Source of the DNA: Datnioides undecimradiatus
Taxonomy: Eukaryota; Chordata; Actinopteri; Lobotiformes; Datnioididae
Assembly (NCBI GenBank): GCA_008933995.1
Contig: WARS01001853.1
Span: 2,162,001 to 2,226,000, forward strand
DNA: 64,000 nt
Reading direction: 5' to 3'
Positions 1 through 11,157 of the stretch are shown piece after piece. Every line of letters begins with the position of its first letter. Within the stretch, counting starts at the first letter, position 1. The notes beneath the pieces are model-generated. The model saw only the letters and a list, made by a program, of their open reading frames with translations, did no database searches and had not been told where the DNA came from. The position numbers and the translations under genes are program-made.

Positions 1-235
1 GTGTGTGCAGCGTGAATTCATCCCCCAGGGTCAGACTGTCAGTGGAGAGCTCTGCTGCACCGCTCTGAGGCGTCTGAGGGAGGAGACTCAGCACCAACCA
101 CCTGAACTGTGACAGGTGGAGCTCTGCTTCTCCATCAGGACACACAACATTGAAAACAAACACACAAACTTGTTGTTAAACAATAACATTTGGATCACAC
201 CTCTGGTCTGCTGTGTGTGTCGCGTGTGTATTTAC

Positions 236-1495
236 GGTCAGGGTGTTGATACGGCAGCCAGTGATGTTTGGTTCCTTCATGTTCATAAAATGGATTCCAG
301 ACTTTACACTGATCCTCCCTGAAGACACAAACAACAAATCAGCACAAACAGAGGACCCACTAACCTGAAGTCATTCAGGTAACAGATAACACAGATAACA
401 GACTGAGCAGAGGATCCACTGACCTGAAGTCAGTCAGGTAACACAGATAATAGACTGAGCAGAGGATCCACTGACCTGAAGTCAGTCAGCGGTGGACACT
501 CCTCCCGGTTGCACAGCTGGAACTCGTAACTGTTTCCAAAGCAGGTGCGCCCCCCGTTGGCTGGACTGAGAAGAACAACAGGTGAGTCTCTCTGATTGGT
601 GCGTCTGATGTGTGACATCACAGAGGACTGACCGCTCACTCACGCCGGGTTGTCGCAACGCCTGGCCCGAAACCTGACCCCGCCCCCACAGGTCCTGGAG
701 CAGCTGCCATATGGACTCCATGCTCCCCAGCCGCCATCTTGCCTCAGCATGTCAGGGGTTAACTTCATGCACAGTCCCTTAAAACAGTGCTGCAAAGACA
801 CGGTTACCATGGACATACATATCCAATGACCCAGCATCTAGCCAGCGTCTGACCTTTTAACCCAATATGGCCTGAATGTGTCTAACCTTCCCCGGTCCAC
901 ACTTCGTCCCATCGAGCGGTGGACCCTTCTTGGTCTTACAGTAAAACGGGTTGTTGTAGTCACTGCACCACAGCTGTTTGCAGGGGTCAAGGGTCGTGTA
1001 CTAGAGACAGGAGTCAACAAAGATGCTTAGACAGGCAGGCAGGGAGAGAGACAGACAGACACAGACAGGCAGGCAGGCAGGCAGGCAGACAGGGAGAGAG
1101 ACAGGCAGGCAGGCAGACAGGGAGAGAGGAAGAGAGGCAGGCAGACAGACAGGCAGGCAGGCAGACAGGCAGGCAGGCACACAGGTACAGAGACAGGTAG
1201 AGAGACAGGCAGGCAGACAGACAGGCAGGCAGGCAGGCAGACAGGTAGAGAGACAGGCAGGCAGACAGGCAGGCACACAGGTAGAGAGACAGGCAGACAG
1301 ACAGACAGGCAGGCAGGCAGGCAGACAGACAGGGAGAGAGACAGGCAGGCAGGCAGACATACTGCAGTGCAGAGACTATATCCTGGTCCAAAGTCGAAGC
1401 GACACTGTTGGTCCATGGAGTACTGAAACCCTGGCAGCTGAGGCAGAGCTGGCCAATCATGGTTGAATGGATCATCACGCAGACAGTCATAGGTA
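236..1495 (-). CDS. adamts2: ADAMTS2-like: disintegrin-like, TSP1 and cysteine-rich start exons
   Basis: Exon 1363-1495 encodes [20 protein letters not shown] and [15 protein letters not shown]. Exon 887-1000 encodes [20 protein letters not shown] and [14 protein letters not shown]. Exon 644-789 encodes [20 protein letters not shown] and the first thrombospondin type-1 repeat with [17 protein letters not shown]. Exon 476-565 ends the TSP1 repeat ([18 protein letters not shown]). Exon 236-318 encodes [20 protein letters not shown]. Junction phases all agree. The introns here are short and nearly all microsatellite, so large open frames called in them are repeat artefacts. Confidence 0.9.
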
Positions 1496-4400
1496 CTGAG
1501 GAAGCAGACAGACAGGACAGACACAGACACAGACAGGACAGACAGAGACACAGACAGGACAGACACAGACACACAGACAGGACAGACACACACACAGACA
1601 GACAGACAGGACAGACACAGACACACAGACAGGGACAGACAGAGACACAGACAGACAGGACAGACACACACACAGACAGGACAGATAGAACAGACAGGAC
1701 AGACAGGGACAGACAGACAGGGACAGACACAGTGTGCCTCATGTGGAGTTCAGACAGAACAAACACTAGTAGTAGTAGTGTTGTTGTTATTGTTGCTGCT
1801 GTTGGTGTTGTTATTGTTGTTAGTGTTGTTGTTGTTGGTATTGTTGTTGTTGCTGGTGTTGTTGTTGTTTGTGGTATTGTTGTTGTTGTTGTTGGTATTG
1901 TTGTTGTTGTTGGTATTGTTGTTGTTGCTGGTATTGTTGTTGTTGTTTGTGGTATTGTTGTTGTTGTTGTTGGTGTTGTGGGTATTGTTGTTGGTTGTGG
2001 TACTGACTGCAGGTACTTGTGCAGCTCCCTCCAGCTGCACCGGGACCAGTGGTATCGATGGAACGTGGCCTGAACCCGAGGAGACATGATGCTGCCCAAT
2101 GGCACGTCATCGGCACAGTCGTTAGCTTCACCATCATGCTCCATCCCTAACCTGAGAGACAGACAGACAGGCAGGCAGGCAGGCAGACAGACAGACAGGC
2201 AGGCAGACAGAAAATGAAGACTGCAGCTAATTCTTCATAACAACAGCACATTGACATGTTTAATATGTAGTTAAGTATTAAAGTTTAAAAGGAGTCATTA
2301 TCTTTACCCGGACACCTGGGACTCATTACTGTCACCTGACACCTGGGAGTCTGTTATGATCTCTACAGCCTGGGGTCATTTTGCTGTTGTTACCTATGGA
2401 TGTGGCTACACTCCATTCATTACTGGTGGTGCCAACAGTTGTGTAGTTAGATGTAGCGTGTGTGTGTTTGTGGGTCTCACACATGTCCTGTTTCATGAGC
2501 AGCAACGAACGCTGAGGAAAACCCGTCCTCAAAGACGAGAACGCAACTCCGATGCAGGTGACACATTCCTGTAACTGGAGCATAACCTGCAGAGAGACAT
2601 CAGAGTGTAAGAGTTCAGACTTGGCCGGACCAACACGTTAGTAGAAAACTTTCCTCCTGGAAGCATCAGCAGAGGTTCAGAGGTTCTGCATGCCAGAACT
2701 GCTGAACCTCTGCCTGCTCAGGTATGTGGTGTTAGTAGTAGTAGTACTAGTTGTATTAGTGGAGGTAGTACCCTGCATGCCGGAGGGGCCAAACTCCTGC
2801 CTGGTCAGGTAGATGGTGTGGTCATGCTGCTCGGCATGACTCTGCTCCCTCTGCTGAAGATATGACCATCCACAAACATTCTCCAAACTCTTCTGGGGAT
2901 TCCCCACAGAGATCATCTCCAGGGACTGATGGAAAGACACAATTCATTTGTATTGTGTTTTTGTCTGTAACATGCGGACAGCAGACCTCAAAAAATCTGA
3001 ATTTCATTTTTGGATTCTGTGCCGGTTTTGGTTTTATTTAGGTCCAACAACCTGGAGTTCCTGTGTGAGTTTGGACTGTTCTGGTTTCTCTGTCTTCTCA
3101 ACTCGTTATATCAGAGGTATCTAAAAACTTTCCACAACAGATATGGATCTTTTTAACATAAAACACTGAAGTGTGTGTAGCTGGACAACAGACATTTTGT
3201 GGTTTCAGTCTAAAGATACAAAAGCTGAGCTTATTTACTTTATTTTTGTAAAGTTATGTAATTATTTTAAAAAGCTGAGATTGAGTCACACAGACCATCA
3301 TAGACCTGCAGACGGAGGGCCACCAAAGGACACCAAACTAAAGTTCACACACACACTGAAAAAGAGCTTGACCTTCCTGAAGAAGATTGGATTAGATTAG
3401 ATTCTTTCATTAGTCCCACACCAGGGAAATTACAGATACTGAAACAACTTCATTTACGGAAAAAGACCAGAATGCCTTGCTGGTTTTGAAACAGAGTCAC
3501 AAGTCGGTACCTTTGAAGGAGACAACATGATGATTCTGACCAGAACAACGTTGATGTTGGCGCCCAGAGAGTGATCCTGATAGATCTCATTAACCTGGAA
3601 CAGACCAACAGAGAGAGACCGGCTCTGATGTTTGCAATAAAACACAAGTGTAAACATCTCTGATAACTTTCTATCTTCTCTGAAATCCAGACCATAAACC
3701 TTCCTGCACTCTTTACATTCACTACCTCATGGTAATGGTGTGGGTTTCTCTTTCTCACCACTGAGTAAAGAGAAGGGTCACTGAGCCACAACTAAAGTTG
3801 TGTTGTCTTATCTTGGCACATAAGACCCCCTTTCATTATTCAGACCTCCTTTCATCTCTTTCTTTCTCTCCTAGTTAACTTTATCTCACAGCTCTGTTTC
3901 AGGCCATTTTAGGTCTTTCCAGGTTCCTTTTGCTTGGAGGAACCTGGTCCAGCTCAGTTCCACCTTTTGTATGTAATATGTTTTTACTTGATGTTTATTC
4001 CACAGATGATGTTCTTGCTTCTTGTCTTTTCCGAAAGTTGTGATCTTGTTAGGTCAGAAGATGCCAGCCATTAAGGGCATCTGTCATGGCATGTATATCA
4101 TTAACTTTTATATCAGGTTTGATATTCTGCTGGCACTCACAGTCAAACATTAGGACCAGACATGATGTTGCTGTTTTATAAATAGATCTTTCATTGTAGG
4201 CTTGGATATCCAGATGTTTGCTTTCCCCAAGCAAACTCAAACATGTACTGAGGCTTCACTGGGAACATCTAGTCGAGATCTCAATGAGGTCTTCACTTTC
4301 CACTCCTGGGTGAACTTCCACTGGGAAGAGACACCCAGAGGCTTGTTTCTGTTCATTTAGGTGGAGCCACATGTCCCACAAGAGCACAAAAGCAGGTGAG

Positions 4401-6613
4401 GAAGTCTCAACACTGAAGAACCAGACCTTTCAGTCATGTTACGGCAGGAGACCCCTGAATCAGACAGATGGGAAACCAGAAGGACGGCAACTCGTGTTGT
4501 CAGGGAAGCCAAAATGCAATGGATGAGTCTGTAGTACCATAGAGAAGGAAGTCTCAAAAGGAAGCCTGATGTACCTTGGTTCTGGTTCCTGAGGTTGTCA
4601 ATTCCTTTTGCAAAGTGCTGAGAGTGGAGCACTTTCACTCTGAGGTGCTGAAGCTTTTGGATGTTGGTCTTGGTTACCAGCTCTACATTTGATGGGAGAT
4701 TGACCATCTGGTTTGACTGAGCATTGCAGATCTGGAGATGACCTGCTGGTCTACAGTCCAGCAGCAGGTAAAACCAGACTAACCAATCTGTTTATTATTG
4801 AGCTCTGTGTTCAAGTTTCCACTTACTATGTTCATGAGTGTCAGCAGATATTTCTGAATGTGGTCCCGGCCGTGGAAGAGAAGAACAGAATAATCCACCG
4901 CTAACAACACCTGGAAGAGGAAAGAGGATGCGGCATTAAAGGTTTAGTAAACTTTACAGGAAAAACGGTTCATTGGACTATATGTTAGCTAATTAACCTC
5001 AATGTTAAACAGTTCGGCCTCTTCAATGTAGCGTCGTCGTCGAGCTGAACCAGATCTTGAGCCCAACATGTTCTGGTTCAATTTCAGAGAGCCTAAAAGA
5101 GGGCCTGGAGACAAGCAGAACATTCTCAGCAATTACTAATTCATGATTTTAGAGTTTTTCTTTTATGTTTTATTTCCTTTGATTCTTGACCTTGACCTTG
5201 ACGATGCCGTGAACTTTCGTATGATATTGACTCTCAGGTAAATCAACAGACTCTCTGGAGGCTCTGAGGACTTTCAGGAGGCAACTTCTTCTCTGCAATA
5301 TAAAGCTTTGAATGAACTCTGAAGTGTCATCAGGTCACCAGCTGAAGCTGACTGGAGACTAACAGATGGTCACGTCTGTAGGTGTGTCAGTGAGCAGAAC
5401 AAATCCACAGGTCAAAGTCATTTTATATTTAAGTGCTAACAGACTTGAGGTCAAGCTGAAGTGTCGAGTGTTGGAACAAAGCTGTGTTTAGCTTAAATAT
5501 ACAAGTTAACATCCTGTTGTCCAGTAAACCCCCTGAAAACAAACACAGTACCAAAAACAGTTTCTCTGTACCAGCTTTGATCCAGATGTGTTCATGTGTC
5601 TCTGGGAAACATGCAACATCTGCAGGAACCTGAAAAACCAGTTTCACTGACAGAAACAAGCCATCGGATGCTCACACTCAAACTAAAACCAGATGGACTG
5701 AAAACCATCCATCCATCCATCCATCCATCCATCCATCCATCCATCTTCTTCTGCTTATCTGGGGCCGGGTTGTGGGGGCAGCACCTTGAGTAGGGATGCC
5801 CAGAGTTCCCTCTCCCCAGACACTTCCTCCAGCTCTTCCGGGAGGATCCCGAGGCGTTCCCAGGCCAGTTGAGAGACATAGTCCCTCCAACATGTCTTGG
5901 GTCTTCCCCAGGGCCTCCTCCCGGTGGGACATGCCCAGAGCCCCCAGCTGGACTGAAAACATGTTTTGCAAATTTCCTGGCAGACTTTTTATTTGTTATC
6001 AAATATTCATTTAACTTCAGCTGATTTTTCTTTCTACTGAGGTCAAACTGAAGGTTTGACCGAAGTTTCACTCAGAAACTGAGTTTAAGCTGCCTCCAAA
6101 TCATGTTGATCATGTTGCATTTAAACCGAGTAACATCAGACACACGTTTCAGTTCCATTTCAGCTGAGTGATTGTCCCTGGATCGTGTCTCTTTAATTCG
6201 TTTGTCTATGGTTTTTTGTACAAACATCATGAAGTACTCCAGGTCTGTGGGTCTGATCTCATACAAGACATCAGGTTGTTATATTCAAATGAAACACAGC
6301 ATAAAAACGTGTATTTTGTTCTGATCTGCTGACTGAAACAAAAACCCTGGTTATTTTAGGTGTTTATAAAAACATCTGTTGTGAAGGAAATGACATCAGC
6401 GATCAGAAACAGACACTCTGAGGTCACCAGTGCTGCTGGACAAGTTTATCTGAGGTGAAAGAAATCTGGCTCCTCATTGGCTAAAGCAGGAGTCAGTGAC
6501 TGAGGGGACGAACGAGTCACGAGCTGAAACATCCGTCAAGTCTGAGTCCAAAACCCCAAAACCTCCAAAACTCCCAAGACTCTGAACCTCGGACTGCCAC
6601 GTCGCAGCTGGCT

Positions 6614-6662
<49 letters not shown>

Positions 6663-9632
6663 TGCCAAGCTTCCTGGAGCAGTCTCTCTGTTTGAGTCTC
6701 TGCTGCAGAAACAAACCAGCAGATCTTTTGCAGCAGCTCAACTGTCGACTGACAAATGCGTCTGTTTGTCACATGACCCATGCTTGATTTATGTGACTAA
6801 ACTGTACTCATGGGTCATAAATCAGAGAGTGAAGCACTTCCTGGACACAGTGTGCGTGTGTGCTGCAGGTATTGATGTTGATTCTGCTGCAGTGATTGAC
6901 ATTGATCAGGTGTGTGTTCAGGTGTGTTGTGTTGTATGTTTCAGTCGTTGTGACCATCAGCACTCTTACAAACTGTGTCCACTCCACCATGAACCTTCAT
7001 GATCTCCAGGTCGAGGTCACCTTTTTGGAATTTGGTTAACACTTGTGAACAGGTAACAGTTGTGAAGTCAAACAATACCCTGTTTGTGCTTTCTTACCTC
7101 GGAGGAAGTCGTCTGCAGTTTGATTGACAGCTTCAGACCAATTGACGGCCAGGTGCTTCCTGATGATGGATGAGGAGCGATAAACAATGTGTTGTCTTCC
7201 TCCTTCCTCCTCTTCTTCTTCTTCTCCTGTGGTCTGTTCCTGATCCCACGGCTCAATGAAAAACTCCTCCTGTCCCATCCGGATCAATCCAGCCTGAAGA
7301 CACAGAGAGGGATCACCACCTGCCTCATCTCATGCTTCATCTCCTGCTTCATCACCTCATTCATCTCCTGCTTCATCACGTGCTTCATTACCTTATTCAT
7401 CTCCTGCTTCATCTCCTGCTTCATCTTTTTTCATGTCTTGCTTCATCCCCTGCTTCATCACCTACCTCATCTCCTGCTTCATCTCCTGCTTCATCACCTG
7501 ATTCATCACCTGCTTCATCTCCTGATTCATCTCCTGCTTCATCTCCTGCCCCATAACTTGCTCTATCTCCTGCTTCATCTCCTGCTTCATCACCTGCTTC
7601 ATCACCTGCTTCATCTCCTGATTCATCACCTGCTTCATCTCCTGATTCATCTCCTGCTTCATCTCCTGCCCCATAACCTGCTTTATCTCCTGCTTCATCT
7701 CCTGCTTCATCACCTGCCTCATCTCCTGCTTCATCTACTGCCTCATAACCTGCTTTATCTCCTGCTTCATCTAATGCTTCATCACCTGCCTCATCTCCTG
7801 CTTCATTACCTGATTCATCTTGTGCTCCATCACCTACTTCATCTTGTTTCAACTCCTGCTTCATCACCTCATTCATCTCCTGCTTCATCACGTGCTTCAT
7901 TACCTTATTCATCACCTACCTCTTCTCCTGCTTTATCTCCTGCTTCATCTCCTGCTTCATCTCCTGCTTCATCTCCTCTCATCACCTGCTTCATCACCTG
8001 CTTCATCACCTGCTTCATCTCCTGCTCCATCACCTGCTTCATCTTGTTTCATGTCCTGCTTCATCTCCTGCTTCATCACCTGCTTCATCTCCTGTTTCAA
8101 CTCCTGCTTCATCTCCTGCTTCATCTCCTGCTTCATCACTTGCTTCATCTCCCGCCTCCTCACCTGCTTCATCTCCTGCTTCATCACCTGCTTCATCTCC
8201 TGCCTCATCTCCTGCCTCATCTCCTGCCTCATCACCTGCCACCTGCTCCATCTCCTGCCTCATCACCTGCTTCATCTCCTGCCTCATCTCCTGCTTCATC
8301 ACCTGCCTCATCTCCTGCTTCATCTCCTGCTCCATCTCCTGCTTCATCACCCGCCCCATCTCCTGCTTCATAACCTGCTTTATCTCCTGCTTCATCTTCT
8401 GCTTCATCTCCTGCCTCATCACCTGCTTCATCACCTGTCTCATCTCCTGCTTCATCTCGCGGTTCATCTCCTGCTCCTTCACCTGCTTCATCTCCTGATT
8501 CATCTCCTGCTTCATCTCCTGCCTCATCACCTACTTTATCACTTGCTTCATCACCTGCCTCATTTCCTTTTTCAGCCCCTGCTTCAGCTCCTGTTTAAAG
8601 AAGTAAGTATCGAGTCAGCAGTTCATCTCCTCCTCCTCTTCCCCTTTTCGTCTTTCCTTTACATCTGGCTTCAATCATCTGCGGCTGTAAGAAGTGATGG
8701 TAATGGAGCGTCAGTCTATCACTGTTCTCAGGGTTAACCCTGTTTCAGCTTCTCACTTTTTACAGCATTCTTTGTGTGTCTGCAGCCTGAACTCATTTCT
8801 GTGTCACACGAATCGACTTGTTTCTCTCTTGCTTCATTCCCTGAACTCCTTCAGATCCTTGCTGAGACAGCTTCCTGCAGGTTTTGTGAAACTGTGTGAG
8901 AAGAAGGAAGGACTGTGAGGAAGAAGCTGCTGTTTGAAAATATTTTCATTGTCCTCACAGTTTCTCTCTGAGCTGCTCTCAGCTCCTATGGAAAGCCAGG
9001 AGGCCCAAAACACACCAGCAGCTACCCTTACATTGCCACCAGCAGAGTAATGACCCTCCAATAAAACAGCTGGACAGTAACATCAACCAATCAGCAGCTG
9101 ACACCTACCAGTCCATCACAGTTGGTGATGGCGATGGATGTGTCGGACATATTGGACACCTCTCCTGTGTAGATGCAGCCCGTGTCTCCTATTGGCTGAG
9201 AGTGTTTGTGTCCTGACTCCTCCCACCACTCCATGGTGGCAGCGGGGGCGACGAGACGAGAGTTTGGACGCAGCCGCAGGTGGAGCTCATGACCAAACAC
9301 CGTCACATTGTAGAAAAGCTCCACTTCATCTGCCCTGTAACCCCGCCCCACCCAGCTGTGGCTTGCGTGTGTGGGCAGGGCCTGTAGCGACATGGGCGTG
9401 GCCTCTGGGGGTGGGGCGTGTCTTTTGCGTCGGTGCAACTGGGCAGAGACTGACGCTGACAGGAAACGCCCCTCTGAGTCAGTCCTGATTGGATGAACGA
9501 CACTGAACTCCGACAGGATCTGATGGAGAGAGTCTGAGACGAAACATACGTTTAGTGACATCATCGCAAACAATAACCTCCGATCAGATCCTGCAGCTCC
9601 AGCACCAGAGTGGAGGAGGAACATCTGCACTG

Positions 9633-9669
<37 letters not shown>

Positions 9670-9826
9670 AGACAGACACACACACACACACACAGGCACA
9701 CACACGCACACTGCTCAGACAAAAAGAAAACATGAATGAAACATCTGGAACTGAGAGCCAATCAGAGCACAGTGCTGTCCTGCAGAGTGACATCAGGCTG
9801 ATCTGAGGTCAGCATAAACCACACAT

Positions 9827-9882
<56 letters not shown>

Positions 9883-11157
9883 ACTCATGATGAAATATGA
9901 TCTGAATCCCTCACATTCCCCAAACGCCAGAGACGCATAAACACAAAGATTTATGGGAAAAACGTGGAGTGGAAAGTTCTGTGAGTCAGAGACGGAGCAG
10001 ACGAATGTTCCCTCGGGTTCTATCTGCTGCTGCAACCATGACCTGGAACACTGGGAACACGGGGAACACAGGGAACACGGGGAACACGGGGAACATGGGG
10101 AACACTGGGAACACGGGGAACACTGGGAGCACGGGAAACACTGGGAACACTGGGAACATGGGGAACACTGGGAACACGGGGCGACTGTCAGCTGCTCAGT
10201 GACTGGAGGTCACAACCTGGAGGACTAAACCACCACCACAGAAGAAGAAGCTGAAGTAGAACTGTCATTGCAGTAGTCAAAGTATTCACAGTAGTATCAT
10301 GAGTATTACTGTCAGTAATACTACAATAGTACTACTGTTAGCAGTAGTAGTAGCAGTAGCAGCAGCAGTCCTAACCGTGGTAGTAGCAGTACTTCTGCAG
10401 CAGTAGTAGTGTCATTAGTAGTAGTGGAACAGTGTGAGTAATACTTTATAAACAGTTAGAGTAGTAGTAGTACGAGTACGGGTATTAGTCACACCATTAG
10501 TAACTGTAGCACTGTAGGCCCACCAATACTACTGCTAGTAGTACAGTAGTAGGTGTAGCAGCAGTAGCTGTTGCACTATGTTCAGCAGAAACAGTAGTAG
10601 TAGCAGTAACAATAGTACTAAGCGTAACATTACTGTAAATAGTGCCAGCAGCAACAGCAGTACTACAGCAGTACTGCAGCAGCACCAGCAATACTACAGC
10701 AGTACTACAGCAGAACTACAGCAGTACTACAGCAATACTTCAGCAGTACTACTGCAGCAACAGCAGTATTACAGCAGTACTGCAACAGCAGGACTACTGC
10801 AGTACTTCAGCAGTACTACAGCAGTACTACAGCAGTATTGCAACAGCAGTACTACAGTAGTACTTCAGCAGTACTATAGCAGTAGTATCAGTTTTGGTAA
10901 TAGAAGTAGTAGCAGTATTAAATACTTACTACATTGGTTCAAACAGTTCCAGCAGTAGTAGCAACAGTATTACTGACAGCAGCAGCAGTATTAGCAGCAG
11001 TATTAGCAGCAGTACTGGCAGCAGTATTAGCAGTATTAGCAGTATTAGTGGTGGAGCAGTGGGTCTCACCTGCGTTCTCGGAGATGTACAGTGAATGTAA
11101 ATAGTTGATCAACAGCAGAAACACAATAATCAATAATCCATAACGAAACTGGTCCAT
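236..11157 (-). CDS. adamts2: ADAMTS2-like procollagen I N-proteinase, exons 1-14 (3' part outside window)
   Basis: Secreted zinc metalloprotease. Its human relatives ADAMTS2/3/14 remove the N-propeptide of fibrillar procollagens in the extracellular matrix. I placed fourteen coding exons by matching splice sites and family sequence: 11070-11157, 9109-9533, 7098-7293, 4998-5092, 4827-4910, 3511-3594, 2772-2925, 2481-2586, 2008-2151, 1363-1495, 887-1000, 644-789, 476-565 and 236-318. Summed in order they keep one frame for 647 codons with no stop. The start is the ATG at 11157, followed by a hydrophobic signal peptide. Domains are the propeptide, a furin-type ARRRR site, a reprolysin catalytic domain (HETGHVLGMEHD), a disintegrin-like region, TSP1 ([15 protein letters not shown]) and the spacer start. 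LTPD..R.DG.WGAWSP and PANGGRTC favour ADAMTS2 over ADAMTS3 or ADAMTS14. Cys-rich, spacer and C-terminal TSP1 repeats lie beyond position 1. Family assignment is firm; the exact paralogue is likely. Confidence 0.9.
356..490. repeat. Tandem repeat spanning an adamts2 exon edge and its splice donor
   Basis: The sequence ACCTGAAGTCAGTCAGG recurs at about 363 (with one change), 422 and 474, spaced 59 and 52 bp. The last copy is the real 3' end and donor of the adamts2 exon 476-565, read on the minus strand. The two downstream copies therefore carry duplicated exon ends with donor-like GT sites. Confidence 0.7.
1025..1362. repeat. GACA/GGCA-type microsatellite block in an adamts2 intron
   Basis: Imperfect runs of ggcaggcagacagacag fill the intron between exons 887-1000 and 1363-1495 almost completely. 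They produce long spurious open frames on both strands (SVCLPACLP-like on minus). Related CAGACA runs lie at 1500-1735 and 2155-2212. Confidence 0.9.
1500..2000. repeat. GACA microsatellite followed by a TTG/GTT trinucleotide tract
   Basis: Positions 1500-1735 are CAGACA/GGACAGACA repeats. Positions 1770-2000 are a trinucleotide tract of GTT/TTG with interruptions (poly-Asn, Gln or Leu in translation). Both lie in the intron between adamts2 exons 2008-2151 and 1363-1495 and abut the exon borders. Confidence 0.9.
2008..5092 (-). CDS. adamts2: ADAMTS2-like: convertase site and catalytic metalloprotease exons
   Basis: Exon 4998-5092 holds the tetra-basic site (SARRRR then [11 protein letters not shown]), where the propeptide is expected to be cut. 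Exon 4827-4910 gives [20 protein letters not shown] and the start of the conserved LLTLMNI. Exon 3511-3594 gives [20 protein letters not shown]. Exon 2772-2925 runs from [18 protein letters not shown] to [13 protein letters not shown]. Exon 2481-2586 carries [10 protein letters not shown] and the zinc helix HETGHV. Exon 2008-2151 supplies the third zinc histidine in LGMEHD and the Met-turn methionine in GSIMSP. The zinc motif is split by an intron and rebuilds exactly: GT from one exon plus G from the next makes the valine codon. All catalytic residues look intact, so the enzyme should be active. Confidence 0.9.
2677..2740 (-). pseudogene. Decayed partial duplicate of an adamts2 exon end
   Basis: On the minus strand this piece reads [15 protein letters not shown]. 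That matches [15 protein letters not shown] at the 3' end of the true exon 2772-2925, which lies about 90 bp away. The DNA is also similar over roughly 45 bp, with the same order of shared blocks (TGCATGCC, CTGCCTG, CAGGTA, TGGTGT). The glycine and proline of the genuine copy are lost, so it looks like a local tandem duplication that has decayed. Confidence 0.6.
3387..3440. mobile_element. Short SINE/LINE 3' tail remnant
   Basis: The stretch gattagattagattctttcattagtcccacaccagggaaat resembles the tail of common fish retroposons (short GATTA-type repeats next to a CCC..GGGGAAATT-like box). No coding part is visible. Low certainty. Confidence 0.35.
5706..5960 (-). mobile_element. RTE-like LINE 3' end with CCAT tail
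   Basis: The minus strand reads [20 protein letters not shown] followed by [20 protein letters not shown] and a stop. This is the C-terminal end of a widespread fish LINE reverse transcriptase. It is followed 3' (lower coordinates) by a perfect CCAT repeat at about 5706-5743, the usual 3' tail. The copy is 5' truncated and lies in the adamts2 intron between exons 7098-7293 and 4998-5092. Confidence 0.75.
6614..6662. repeat. TG dinucleotide microsatellite
   Basis: An uninterrupted TG run of about 24 units in an adamts2 intron. Confidence 0.95.
7098..11157 (-). CDS. adamts2: ADAMTS2-like: signal peptide and propeptide exons
   Basis: Exon 11070-11157 encodes [20 protein letters not shown], a hydrophobic signal sequence. 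Exon 9109-9533 encodes most of the prodomain, including VHPIRTD, an N-glycosylation sequon in FYNVTVFG, the block [14 protein letters not shown] and the end NCDGL. Exon 7098-7293 continues with [15 protein letters not shown], an acidic run of glutamates and VYRSSS, as in ADAMTS2/14 propeptides. An additional basic RRKR lies inside the prodomain exon and could be a secondary convertase site (inference). Phases are +1, 0 and +1 and join exactly. Introns here are packed with tandem repeats, including a 1.27-kb minisatellite between the two prodomain exons. Confidence 0.88.
7322..8600. repeat. 1.27-kb minisatellite of a 12-bp unit
   Basis: The unit is CTGCTTCATCTC or CTGCTTCATCAC, with 6-bp half-unit structure (CTGCTT, CATCTC), repeated about 100 times with point variants. 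Because the unit is a multiple of three and lacks stops, it stays open in several frames. This gives false proteins of up to 394 residues on plus ([15 protein letters not shown]) and 164 on minus ([15 protein letters not shown]). It lies in the intron between adamts2 exons 9109-9533 and 7098-7293, starting only about 30 bp upstream of exon 7098-7293 in the gene's orientation. Confidence 0.95.
9636..9882. repeat. Two CA microsatellites
   Basis: CA runs at 9636-9712 (interrupted) and 9829-9882 lie in the first adamts2 intron, just upstream of exon 9109-9533. Confidence 0.9.
10035..10182. repeat. 9-bp minisatellite GGGAACACN
   Basis: About sixteen copies of gggaacacg/gggaacact in the first adamts2 intron. 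Confidence 0.9.
10260..11060. repeat. Long imperfect AGT/CAG trinucleotide region
   Basis: About 800 bp of agtagtagc and cagcagtactac-type repeats ends next to the first adamts2 exon (11070-11157). Similar sequence continues at 11480-11690, on the other side of that exon. Confidence 0.85.

Noticed and set aside
1014-2144. Minus-strand open frame of 376 codons
   Set aside because: Its start is the genuine adamts2 exon 2008-2151, but the rest is TTG and GACA repeat translated across introns. Only the exon pieces are real.
7189-8737. Overlapping open frames of 394 and 305 codons ([15 protein letters not shown]) and minus frames (DEAGDEAG)
   Set aside because: All are created by the 12-bp minisatellite; no composition outside the repeat and no conserved domain.
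10578-10958. 126-codon frame of [13 protein letters not shown]
   Set aside because: Translation of an AGT/CAG/TAC trinucleotide tract in adamts2 intron 1.
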